A stretch of 52,091 nucleotides of DNA from CALMEC01 sp964393105 (GTDB lineage: Bacteria > Actinomycetota > Thermoleophilia > Miltoncostaeales > Miltoncostaeaceae): contig CAYMSM010000016.1 in NCBI GenBank assembly GCA_964393105.1, forward strand, positions 1-52,091. The letters are read 5' to 3'. Under the pieces are notes generated by a model that was not told the DNA's origin, did not search any database, and worked only from the letters and a program-made list of their open reading frames with translations. This document shows, in pieces, positions 16,611 through 24,135 of this stretch; the first letter of the stretch is position 1; each line of letters starts with the position of its first letter. A program made the position numbers and the translations under genes.

Positions 16611-16640
16611 GTCAGATCCGGCTCAACGAGGGTGGCTGAG

Positions 16641-16737
16641 GGGAAAATAGGACTCGCAAAAGGGACCACATCCCTGAGAGCGAGTCCTATTCCCACCCGC
16701 CGCGGGCGGGCGGCCACGCCCGGCATTCCTGACACCA
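16641..16737. repeat. 97-bp direct repeat, copy 2
   Basis: Same orientation as 11662-11759. The main stem is perfect here: AATAGGACTCGC pairs with GCGAGTCCTATT. An inner AGGGA/TCCCT stem and a CCCGCC/GGCGGG hairpin follow. The end GACACCAGGTGTTG is a half-site of the 33-bp palindrome, which itself lies 30 bp before this copy. Confidence 0.8.
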
Positions 16738-16906
16738 GGTGTTGAAATGGGAGCCATCCCAGCCCGCAAAGGTGCCTCGCCACCGACGTCTGAGCGGTGA
16801 GCGGAGCCGCCGGGGGAGCCGACGGGCACCAGCACAGTGCTGTCGTCGACTCGTCCCCCCGCGGAGAACCGAGCCTGGTCCGCGGTGCGCCCTTCTGCTC
16901 CTCGGG

Positions 16907-17311
16907 CTACACCCCGGCGATGTACGAGCGGTAGGCCTCCACGTCCATCAAACCTTCCAGCTCCGAGGGGTCCGTCAGGCGCACGCGGACGAGCCAGCCG
17001 GCGCCGTAGGGGTCGCTATTCACGGTCTCGGGGGTCTCGCGGACACCGTCGTTGATCGCGGTGACCTCGCCGCTGGCGGGGGCGATGATGTCGGAGACCG
17101 CCTTGACCGACTCGAGCTCGCCGTATGAGGCGTCCTTGACGATGGAGGCACCGACCTGCGGCGGGTCGTAGTAGACGACCTCGCCGAGCGCGTCTTGTGC
17201 GTACCACGTGATACCGAACACGGCCTCGTCGCCGTCGACGCGGACCCAATCGTGCTCGGGGTGGTAGCGCAGGTCGTCGGGGTAGGTCTCGTCAGCCATT
17301 TGCGTTCGCAC
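16907..17311 (-). CDS. gcvH: Glycine cleavage system H protein
   Basis: A 134-aa lipoyl-carrier protein. The lipoylated lysine sits in YGELESVKAVSDI, the family signature. It shuttles the aminomethyl group between the P protein, GcvT and the L protein. GTG 17311 overlaps the gcvT stop by one nt (TAGTG) and has AAGAAGGA just upstream; ATG 17299 (MADETYPDD) is an alternative four codons later. gcvP is not in the window. Confidence 0.94.
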   Translation of the reverse strand: MRTQMADETYPDDLRYHPEHDWVRVDGDEAVFGITWYAQDALGEVVYYDPPQVGASIVKDASYGELESVKAVSDIIAPASGEVTAINDGVRETPETVNSDPYGAGWLVRVRLTDPSELEGLMDVEAYRSYIAGV

Positions 17312-18408
17312 TAGTCCTTCTTGGGTGAGGTGTCGACCAGAGGTCGCTTACGGACGGTGGCGGCCTTACGTTTGCCGCGGATGTCGATCTGCAGCGTGTT
17401 TGCCGGGGCGGCCAGATCGGCGCGCACGTACGCCATGCCGATCCCCACATCGAGGGTCGGCGAGAGCGTGCCGCTCGTGACCTCGCCGACCACCTCCCCT
17501 CCGACCTCCACCGGACATCCCGTGCGCGGGATGCCGGGCTCGTCGAGGGTGAAGATGCACAGGCGCTCAAGCGTTCCGTCGGCGACCTGGCCACGCAAGA
17601 CCTCGGCGCCGACGAAGCCACCCTCCAGATCGCAGGCCCACTTGAGCCCCGCCTCGATCGCCGTCCGCGCCAAGCTGATCTCTTGACCGTAGAGCGGGTA
17701 GCCCATCTCCATCCGCAGCGTGTCCCGTGCCGCGAGCCCGACCGGTGCAGGCGCATCGGGGCTCGCCATGAGCGCGTCCCACACGTCCGTCGCGCGGTGG
17801 GCCGGGCACATGATCTCGATGCCCGGCTCACCGGTGTACCCGGTGCGCGCCACTAAGCTCGGCACGCCGGCGACGGCGGTCTGAGCGATCCCGAAGTACG
17901 GCAAGTCGAAGATCTCGCTCCCGGTCACGAGTGGACCGATCGCCTGTTCCCAAGCCTGCCCCTGCAGCGCGAGCATCGCGTACCGCTCCGACTGGTCGGC
18001 GACCGTCACATCATCCGTCGCTCGCCCTGCCAACCAGTCGACGACGGGGACGATGTTCGATGCGTTGCAGATGATCATGAAGTGGTCCAGGACCGCGTAC
18101 ACGATCAGGTCGTCGATCGTGCCGCCATCTTCCTGACAGACGAGCGTGTACTGCCCCTCCCCAGGCTCCAGCTTGTCGATGTCATTGGTCAGCACGTGAC
18201 CCAGGTACGCCCGCGCCCCGTCGCCCGAGACCGCGATCTGTCCCATATGCGACACGTCGAACACGCCGCATTGTGCGCGCACCACACGGTGCTCGTCGCG
18301 AACCGACGTGTACTGCAGCGGCATGTCCCAGCCGGCGAACCCGCCGAGCTTGGCACCCAGGGCCACGTGACGTTCGTGCAGCGGGGTGCGAAGGAGCGCG
18401 CTCGGCAT
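17311..18408 (-). CDS. gcvT: Glycine cleavage system T protein (aminomethyltransferase)
   Basis: A 365-aa folate-dependent enzyme that releases ammonia from the H-protein-bound aminomethyl group and forms 5,10-methylene-THF. Visible family blocks are LHERHVALGAKLGGFAGWDM, FDVSHMGQIAV, ARTGYTGEPGIEI and GLAARDTLRMEMGYPLYG. Length is normal. It is followed directly by gcvH. The 225-bp gap upstream carries a tandem structured repeat, not a recognisable glycine riboswitch. Confidence 0.95.
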   Translation of the reverse strand: MPSALLRTPLHERHVALGAKLGGFAGWDMPLQYTSVRDEHRVVRAQCGVFDVSHMGQIAVSGDGARAYLGHVLTNDIDKLEPGEGQYTLVCQEDGGTIDDLIVYAVLDHFMIICNASNIVPVVDWLAGRATDDVTVADQSERYAMLALQGQAWEQAIGPLVTGSEIFDLPYFGIAQTAVAGVPSLVARTGYTGEPGIEIMCPAHRATDVWDALMASPDAPAPVGLAARDTLRMEMGYPLYGQEISLARTAIEAGLKWACDLEGGFVGAEVLRGQVADGTLERLCIFTLDEPGIPRTGCPVEVGGEVVGEVTSGTLSPTLDVGIGMAYVRADLAAPANTLQIDIRGKRKAATVRKRPLVDTSPKKD

Positions 18409-18471
18409 CGGGGCGAGACGCTACCACGCACGCTGCGGGCGCCCGCACCGCGTAGGACCCCTGCTGAGGGC

Positions 18472-18625
18472 TGAAATCCAGCCGCAGTCAGCATTTGAGC
18501 CCCGAACGGGGCTCATAGGCCGACTAAGAGCCGTGGTGAATGCGGCGTTGAAATCCAGCCGCAGTCAGCAGTTGAGCCCCGAACGGGGCTCATAGGCCGA
18601 CCAAGAGCCGTGGTGAATGCGGCGT
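18472..18625. repeat. Two tandem 77-bp structured repeats
   Basis: Copy A (18472-18548) and copy B (18549-18625) differ at only two positions. Each contains GAGCCCC-GAAC-GGGGCTC, a perfect 7-bp hairpin. A second stem (TGAATGCGGC with GCCGCAGTCA, one mismatch) spans the copy junction. The block starts 8 nt after the ftsZ stop and ends about 60 nt before gcvT, both on the minus strand. It could be duplicated terminators, a tandem RNA element or a dispersed repeat. Confidence 0.8.
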
Positions 18626-18633
18626 TTGGAAGC

Positions 18634-19752
18634 CTACCGGTCGCGTAGGAACGACGGCACGTCGAGCGAGTCGTCGTCGTCGTCCACCTCGAGCTCGCTC
18701 CGCTCGTCTCGCCCAAAGCTCGGGACGGCCGGCTCGGATGCCTCGAACGACGGGAACAGGGGCTCGCGGCGCCAGCTTCCGGTGGTCCGATCCGCGGCGG
18801 CGCGCTCGGGCGCCTTCGGCCCGTCGAAGCCTGTTGCGATGACCGTCACGCGCAGGTGATCGCCTGCGGTCTCGTCGATGACGGCGCCGAAGATGACGTT
18901 GCAGTCGCTGTGGGCGGCCTGACGGATGATGGTGGCGGCCTCGTTGACCTCGAAGAGCCCCAGGTCGGGGCCCCCGGTGATGTTCATGAGCACGCCGGTC
19001 GCACCCGACACGGTGCTCTCCAGAAGCGGCGACGAGATCGCCGACTTCGCGGCCTCGGCCGCACGGTTCTCGCCGGATGCAGTCCCGATGCCCATGAGCG
19101 ACGAGCCGGCGTTCGCCATGATCGTCCGCACGTCGGCGAAGTCGAGGTTGATCAAACCCGGCACGGTGATCAGGTCGGTGATCCCCTGCACACCCTGGCG
19201 GAGCACGTCGTCGGCCAGGCGGAACGCGTCCACGATCGACGTGTGGGCGTCGACGACCTCGAGTAGGCGCTCGTTGGGGATCACGATGACCGAGTCGACG
19301 TGCTTGCGAAGCGCCTCGATTCCCTCGTCGGCGCGACGGGAGCGCTGGAGTCCCTCGAACGCAAAGGGCTTGGTGACGACGCCGACGGTCAGCGCCCCTT
19401 GCTCCTTCGCGATCTGGGCGATGATCGGCGCTGCGCCGGTGCCGGTGCCCCCGCCCTCGCCCGCCGTCACGAACACCATGTCGGCACCGCGAATGGCCTC
19501 CTTCAGCTCCTCGCGACTCTCCTCAGCGGCCTCCCGGCCGATCTTGGGCTCGGCGCCCGCACCGAGTCCCTTGGTAATCGTGCCGCCAAGTTGGAGCTTG
19601 ACCTGCGCGTCGCACATCGCGAGCGCCTGCGCGTCGGTGTTGACCGCGATGAACTCGACGCCGCGAACACCGGCGTCGACCATCCGGTCAACGGCGTTGG
19701 TGCCACCGCCGCCACACCCGACCACCTTGATAACCGCGAGGTAATTGTCCAC
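18634..19752 (-). CDS. ftsZ: Cell division protein FtsZ
   Basis: A 372-aa tubulin-like GTPase that forms the division ring. Seen are VIKVVGCGGGGTNAVDRM at the N-terminus, the GTP loop AGEGGGTGTGAAP, the T7 loop NLDFADVRTIM, an acidic linker and the C-terminal peptide LDVPSFLRDR that binds partners. GTG 19752 (MDNYLAVIKV) has GGAGAGG at good spacing; ATG 19770 or 19800 would add unconserved residues. The P-loop cysteine, where isoleucine is usual, and the threonine after GGGG are mild departures. It has its own promoter upstream. Confidence 0.96.
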   Translation of the reverse strand: MDNYLAVIKVVGCGGGGTNAVDRMVDAGVRGVEFIAVNTDAQALAMCDAQVKLQLGGTITKGLGAGAEPKIGREAAEESREELKEAIRGADMVFVTAGEGGGTGTGAAPIIAQIAKEQGALTVGVVTKPFAFEGLQRSRRADEGIEALRKHVDSVIVIPNERLLEVVDAHTSIVDAFRLADDVLRQGVQGITDLITVPGLINLDFADVRTIMANAGSSLMGIGTASGENRAAEAAKSAISSPLLESTVSGATGVLMNITGGPDLGLFEVNEAATIIRQAAHSDCNVIFGAVIDETAGDHLRVTVIATGFDGPKAPERAAADRTTGSWRREPLFPSFEASEPAVPSFGRDERSELEVDDDDDSLDVPSFLRDR

Positions 19753-19820
19753 CGAAGGTTGCCTCTCCATGTCGCGCTCGACCACGCATTGAGGGTTCAT
19801 TTGCAGGGGGTCATCGAACC

Positions 19821-19842
19821 TCAAGTCATACTTGAGATAATA
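19821..19842 (-). promoter_or_regulatory. Second -10-like box and palindrome upstream of ftsZ
   Basis: On the minus strand TATTAT (19842-19837) is followed at once by TCAAGT-ATG-ACTTGA, a 6-3-6 palindrome (19835-19821) placed where transcription would begin. A CCCGCGCT/AGCGCGGG stem (19843-19879) lies just upstream. It may be a second, regulated ftsZ promoter, but no -35 is clear. Confidence 0.35.
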
Positions 19843-19898
19843 CCCGCGCTCAGGAAGCGATGAAGCGGCTCAGCGCGGGCTAGCCATCCCAGCGATGC

Positions 19899-19927
19899 AA
19901 ACTAGTGTCCCGACCCCCATCTGTCAA
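19899..19927 (-). promoter_or_regulatory. Sigma-70 promoter of ftsZ
   Basis: On the minus strand TTGACA (19927-19922), a 17-bp spacer and TAGTTT (19904-19899). This lets ftsZ be expressed apart from the upstream dcw genes, with a leader of about 140 nt. Confidence 0.6.
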
Positions 19928-19957
19928 GTAACCTCAATCAACACATGAGTGTTGTGT

Positions 19958-20779
19958 TCAGCCTATAGGTAAGGGTTGACCTTTGGTCGAGGGTACGGGT
20001 TCGCCCTCCGCGGAGATGCCGCCGAGCATCGGCTGATGGGGGGCGCTGACGTTCAGATACCCTGCGCCTGCGAGCTTCTTGGCGATCGTCGGGCTGGCCA
20101 GCACCGCCTCGACAGCGCGTCCCTTGGCCCACAGCTGGCGCGGCGGCCCAAGCACGAGCTGCGGACCTCCCGTGAGCCGTCCCACGATCACGCCACGTTC
20201 GAGACGAAGGTCGCGTACCCGCCGCCCGGCCGCCGGCGACATGGCTGCCAGGACCTGGAACGGCCCGCGTTGGGCCGGACCCCGAAGCCACGCACCGACC
20301 TCCAACGAAGGCACGCGATAGGTCGGCAAAGCGCGGGTCGCCGTGTCGAGTCCGAGCACCCGGCCTGATCGGGAGACGACAAGCCGCCGCCCGTCGCCGG
20401 TCAAGGCGATGGCCGCCGGGGTCGCCTGCACGATCTTGACGTCGATTCCGCGAAGCCAGGTGTGGTGGACGGACACGTCCTGGACCCAGGGATAGCGCGC
20501 GAGCGCCTCGCGCACGGCCACGGTCGGGAGCTTGAGCATCGTGCCATCGTGCGAGGCGATCTGGACGGCGCGGATGACCTCGGCCTGATCCGGCTGCCGG
20601 TACCCCGAGATTTCGACAGACGTCACCGACAGAAGCGGGCCACTTCCGAGCCACCACACCCCGGCGACGGCGGCCGAGCCGGCGACGGCCCCCAGCAGGG
20701 CTGTGCGGCGACGCCGGTGGCGCGCGATCAAGACCGCGCGGCGCCGGTCGATCAGCCCGGTGGCGGCGCGCGTGCTCAC
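19958..20779 (-). CDS. ftsQ: Cell division protein FtsQ
   Basis: A 273-aa single-span membrane protein of the divisome. A basic cytoplasmic start is followed by one membrane span (about residues 28-45), then a POTRA domain (SVEISGYRQPDQAEVIRAVQ) and the FtsQ domain with YPWVQDVSVHHTWLRGIDVK. GTG 20779 overlaps the murB stop by 4 nt. It bridges FtsL-type proteins and the wall synthases outside the membrane. Confidence 0.92.
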   Translation of the reverse strand: MSTRAATGLIDRRRAVLIARHRRRRTALLGAVAGSAAVAGVWWLGSGPLLSVTSVEISGYRQPDQAEVIRAVQIASHDGTMLKLPTVAVREALARYPWVQDVSVHHTWLRGIDVKIVQATPAAIALTGDGRRLVVSRSGRVLGLDTATRALPTYRVPSLEVGAWLRGPAQRGPFQVLAAMSPAAGRRVRDLRLERGVIVGRLTGGPQLVLGPPRQLWAKGRAVEAVLASPTIAKKLAGAGYLNVSAPHQPMLGGISAEGEPVPSTKGQPLPIG

Positions 20780-21675
20780 AGGGCCTCCAAGGGCGGAGCG
20801 CCGATCCCGCGAGTGGGATGCAGGTAGCGGACCTCTGACTCCAATACCGGCCCTCCGGAGTCGCGTACGCGCCGGCGTCCCTCGCTCATCAGCGCGAGCA
20901 CGTCAGCACTCGAGCAACCCGGTGAGGCCTCGATGAAGTTGGCGTGCACCGGCGAGAAGCGTGCCCCGCCGATCTCGAGCCCCTTGCAGCCGGCCGCTTC
21001 GAGCAGTCTCCCGGACGACCCACCCTGGGGGTTCCTAAAGACGCTCCCGAACGTCCTGACGCCCTGCGGCTGGGTGCTGCGCCGGTGGTGGCGAAACTCC
21101 GCGAGCGTGGCCTTGATCGCCTCGGGGTCACCCAGGCTGAGGCGAAACGACACCGCCGCGACGACCTCGAACGCGCCGACCGCGCTGGAGCGATACCCGA
21201 AGACGAGTTCGTCCAGGCCGACGCGACGCCGTCCGTCGGCCGAGCAGATCACCGCCCATTCCAAGACGTCTTTGAGCTCGCTCGCGTAGGCGCCTGCGTT
21301 CATCGCGACCGCGCCGCCGACGGTGCCGGGGATGCTCGCCCCGAACTCCAATCCGGTCAACCCGCCGCCTGCTGCCCGGAGCACCGCGCGGGGCAGCGAG
21401 GCTCCCCCACCGCACCACAGCCGCTCGCCCCGGACCGAGATGCCTTCCAGGCGGCCACGGAGTCGGATGACCAGCCCGCGAAACCCGGCGTCGTCGATCA
21501 GCAGGTTCGAGCCCTTGCCGACGATCGCGACGGGGACCCCGGCGTCGCGTGCCCATGCCAACGCCGCCGTGACCGCCCGAGCCGAGCCGGCCTCGATAAG
21601 CCAGTCCGCGTCGCCACCAACCCGGATCGTGGTGAACCGGGCGAGCGGGGCGTTGGGGACGAGGTCAGAGTGCAT
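20776..21675 (-). CDS. murB: UDP-N-acetylenolpyruvoylglucosamine reductase
   Basis: A 299-aa FAD enzyme that reduces the enolpyruvyl group to give UDP-MurNAc. Blocks are RFTTIRVGGDADWLIE, VGKGSNLLIDD, GLEFGASIPGTVGGAVAMNA and GSVFRNPQG, followed by LLEAAGCKGLEIGGARFSPV. The start ATG 21675 (MHSDLVPNA) overlaps the murC stop by 11 nt; GTG 21702 or ATG 21699 would add a few residues, and the GGAGG there could serve either. Confidence 0.94.
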   Translation of the reverse strand: MHSDLVPNAPLARFTTIRVGGDADWLIEAGSARAVTAALAWARDAGVPVAIVGKGSNLLIDDAGFRGLVIRLRGRLEGISVRGERLWCGGGASLPRAVLRAAGGGLTGLEFGASIPGTVGGAVAMNAGAYASELKDVLEWAVICSADGRRRVGLDELVFGYRSSAVGAFEVVAAVSFRLSLGDPEAIKATLAEFRHHRRSTQPQGVRTFGSVFRNPQGGSSGRLLEAAGCKGLEIGGARFSPVHANFIEASPGCSSADVLALMSEGRRRVRDSGGPVLESEVRYLHPTRGIGAPPLEAL

Positions 21676-23044
21676 CGAGCTCGTGTGTGTCACCTCCATC
21701 ACCCAGACGTGTTTGCAGCCGCGCGATCAAGTCCTGCCCCGCACGCGTGACATCGCCCGCGCCGATCGTGAGCACCAGATCGCCGGCCCGGAGCTCGGGC
21801 GCGATCGCAGCACACGCCTCATCGAGGTCGGGGATGAACCGCGTCGATGTCGGCCCTGGCACCGCGTCTGCGACGTCACGCCCGCTGATCGACGGATCAA
21901 GTGGCTCGCGCGCGGCATAGATGTCGGTGACGACCACGACATCGGCGCCGCCGAGGGCCGCGCCGAACTCCCGCAGGAGCGCCTTGGTCCTCGAAAACAG
22001 GTGCGGCTGGAACAACACGACGACGCGTTCGGGATGGCGGCTGCGTGCCGCCGACAGCGTCGCCGCGATCTCCACCGGATGGTGTGCGTAGTCGTCGACG
22101 ACCATCACCCCGCCGATCGTGCCCCGGTGCTCGAAGCGACGCCCGACGCCCGCGAACGAGCGCAGTCGCTCGAGGGCTGTCGCGGGATCCACCCCGCACC
22201 AGTCCGCGAGTGCCACCGCACACGCAGCATTGGTCTGGTTGTGACGACCCGGTACGGCGAGGTCAAACCGGAGGGTTCGGCCGTCGCGCATGACGAGAGT
22301 CGCCGCCTCCTGAGGTCCGCCGACCGTGCAGAAGAATGCACCGGACTCGTCGCCGACGACCCGCACCGCGCACGAAGCCGACGCCGCCACCGCGCGGGCA
22401 CGCTCGTCCGGTCCGACGACGAGCACCCCCGAACGCGGGAGCCGTTGGACGAACTCGCGAAAGACGGCTTCGACCTCCTCCAGGCTGGCGTAGGTCGAGT
22501 GATGGTCGTGGTCGACGTTCACCAGGATTGCCGCCTCGGGGGACAGCTTCAAGAGTGACCGGTCGCTCTCGTCGGCCTCCGCGACGAACCACGGCCCGTC
22601 ACCCCAGACGGCGCCGGTGCCCCCACCTCCGGGGACCGACGCGCCGATACACGCCGACACATCTCCGAGGGCGTGGGCGAGCATCGCGCTGGTGGTCGAC
22701 TTGCCGTGGGCGCCAGCGACAGCCAGGCCGCGACGTTCGGCCATGAGCTCGGCGAGCAGGTCGGCTCGGTGCAGCACCGGAATGCCCCGCTCATCTGCCG
22801 CTGCCCGCTCGGGGTTGTCCGCGCCGATCGCGGTTGATACAACGAGCGCATCGACGTCCGCCGGGATCGCCTCAGCCGTGTGCCCGACGCGTGCGTCCAC
22901 ACCAATCGCGCGCAACTCGCGCAGCACATCGGAGTCGTCGCGGTCGGTGCCGCTGACGGTGTAACCGGCCTGCGCGGCCAGACGCGCCAGCCCACTCATG
23001 CCGGCGCCGCCGATCCCCACGAGATGGAGCGTTCGCGCGCTCAC
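21665..23044 (-). CDS. murC: UDP-N-acetylmuramate--L-alanine ligase
   Basis: A 459-aa Mur ligase that adds L-alanine to UDP-MurNAc. The N-terminal nucleotide site is HLVGIGGAGMSGLA, the ATP loop VAGAHGKSTTSAML, and the central family block VNVDHDHHSTY. VVDDYAHHPVEI marks the C-terminal domain. GTG 23044 overlaps the murG stop by 4 nt. Confidence 0.96.
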   Translation of the reverse strand: MSARTLHLVGIGGAGMSGLARLAAQAGYTVSGTDRDDSDVLRELRAIGVDARVGHTAEAIPADVDALVVSTAIGADNPERAAADERGIPVLHRADLLAELMAERRGLAVAGAHGKSTTSAMLAHALGDVSACIGASVPGGGGTGAVWGDGPWFVAEADESDRSLLKLSPEAAILVNVDHDHHSTYASLEEVEAVFREFVQRLPRSGVLVVGPDERARAVAASASCAVRVVGDESGAFFCTVGGPQEAATLVMRDGRTLRFDLAVPGRHNQTNAACAVALADWCGVDPATALERLRSFAGVGRRFEHRGTIGGVMVVDDYAHHPVEIAATLSAARSRHPERVVVLFQPHLFSRTKALLREFGAALGGADVVVVTDIYAAREPLDPSISGRDVADAVPGPTSTRFIPDLDEACAAIAPELRAGDLVLTIGAGDVTRAGQDLIARLQTRLGDGGDTHELDAL

Positions 23045-24135
23045 GCGAGCTCGAGTGCTGCCGCCGCGATCACCTGGGCGGCATCCGGCCGGGCGACCGT
23101 CCGGGCCGCGTGCGCCATCGCGTCACGACGCGCCGGATCGGCGAGGAGTTCGGTCACCAGCGCGGTGATGCGCTCGGCGGTGCACTCGGCGTCGGGCACG
23201 AGCACGGCGGCGCCCGCATCGACGAGCCACTGGGCGTTCTTGGTCTGGTGGTCGGCCGTCGCGTACGGGTAGGGAACGAGGATCGCCGCCCGACCGATCG
23301 CGGCGAGCTCGAACACCGACCCACCCGCGCGCGAGATCACAAGATCGGCGGCAGCGACCGCGTCGTGGAAGTTGTCCAGGTACCCGCGCAGGTGGTAGCG
23401 CGGTCCCGGCGACCGGTTGGCGAGGAGCGCGCCCACCTCGTCCAATTGTCCGGCTCCCGCGAGGTGGATCAGCTCGAACGGCGGCCCGTCGCCGAACGCC
23501 TGGGCAACCGCCCGGTTAATCGTTCGGGCGCCCTGACTGCCCCCGGCGACAAGGACACACAGCGCCTCCTCCGAGATGTCCAGTGAAGCGCGCCCAGCCG
23601 CACGTGTCGCCGTGCGCACCTCGGGACCGATGGGCCGTCCGGCGACGACATACTTGCCGCCGGTCCGTCCGGCGATCGGGAACGCGAGCGCCACGCGCCG
23701 GGCGATCGGAGAAGCCAGGCGGTTGGCCATCCCCAGATGAGAGTCGGCCTCGGTCAAGAGCACGGGAATCCGCAGCAACCACGCCGCCAGGGCAACCGGC
23801 CCGGCAACGTATCCCCCGCCACCGATAACGACGGCCGCCCGCCTGCGCCGCAGGATCCCCATCGCCCGCGGAACGGCCAGTGCGGCCAGGGCCACCGCGA
23901 TCAGGTTCCTCGGCGTCAGGCGGCGTTCCAACCCGCGCATCGGCACCACGTCTTCGGCGATACCGGCCGCCGCGACCAGACCGGCGCCGCTGCCCCGTCC
24001 GGTTCCGATGAACGTGACGGTCGCGCCCTCAGCTCGCAATGCGTCGGCGGTCGCCAGCGCTGGTTTGACGTGACCCGCCGTTCCGCCTGCCGCGATCACC
24101 ACTCGAGTTGGTTCCGGTGCCGGCGCGGCGCGCAT
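23041..24135 (-). CDS. murG: UDP-GlcNAc transferase MurG
   Basis: A 364-aa glycosyltransferase at the inner membrane face that converts lipid I to lipid II. Blocks are VVIAAGGTAGHVKPALA, the GGGGYVAGP loop, LVAGGSQGARTINRAV, ISRAGGSVFELAAIGRAAIL and PYPYATADHQTKNA. I chose ATG 24135 (MRAAPAPEPTR); the frame is open further upstream but only as a shadow of ftsW. That start makes it overlap ftsW by 107 nt. Confidence 0.95.
   Translation of the reverse strand: MRAAPAPEPTRVVIAAGGTAGHVKPALATADALRAEGATVTFIGTGRGSGAGLVAAAGIAEDVVPMRGLERRLTPRNLIAVALAALAVPRAMGILRRRRAAVVIGGGGYVAGPVALAAWLLRIPVLLTEADSHLGMANRLASPIARRVALAFPIAGRTGGKYVVAGRPIGPEVRTATRAAGRASLDISEEALCVLVAGGSQGARTINRAVAQAFGDGPPFELIHLAGAGQLDEVGALLANRSPGPRYHLRGYLDNFHDAVAAADLVISRAGGSVFELAAIGRAAILVPYPYATADHQTKNAQWLVDAGAAVLVPDAECTAERITALVTELLADPARRDAMAHAARTVARPDAAQVIAAAALELA

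Larger units (their letters stand above)
16286..16906. other. 621-bp gene-free region with promoter, palindrome and repeat
   Basis: Contains the leader and promoter of the secreted protein (16286-16498), an AT-rich patch unusual for this genome, a perfect 33-bp palindrome (16578-16610) and a 97-bp repeat copy (16641-16737). From 16738 to the gcvH stop I see nothing. The open frames here show no conserved protein. Confidence 0.6.

Noticed and set aside
18409..18633. Glycine riboswitch upstream of gcvT
   Set aside because: The tandem layout is suggestive, but the two units lack the conserved glycine aptamer core and the repeat is nearly identical between copies, unlike natural aptamer pairs.
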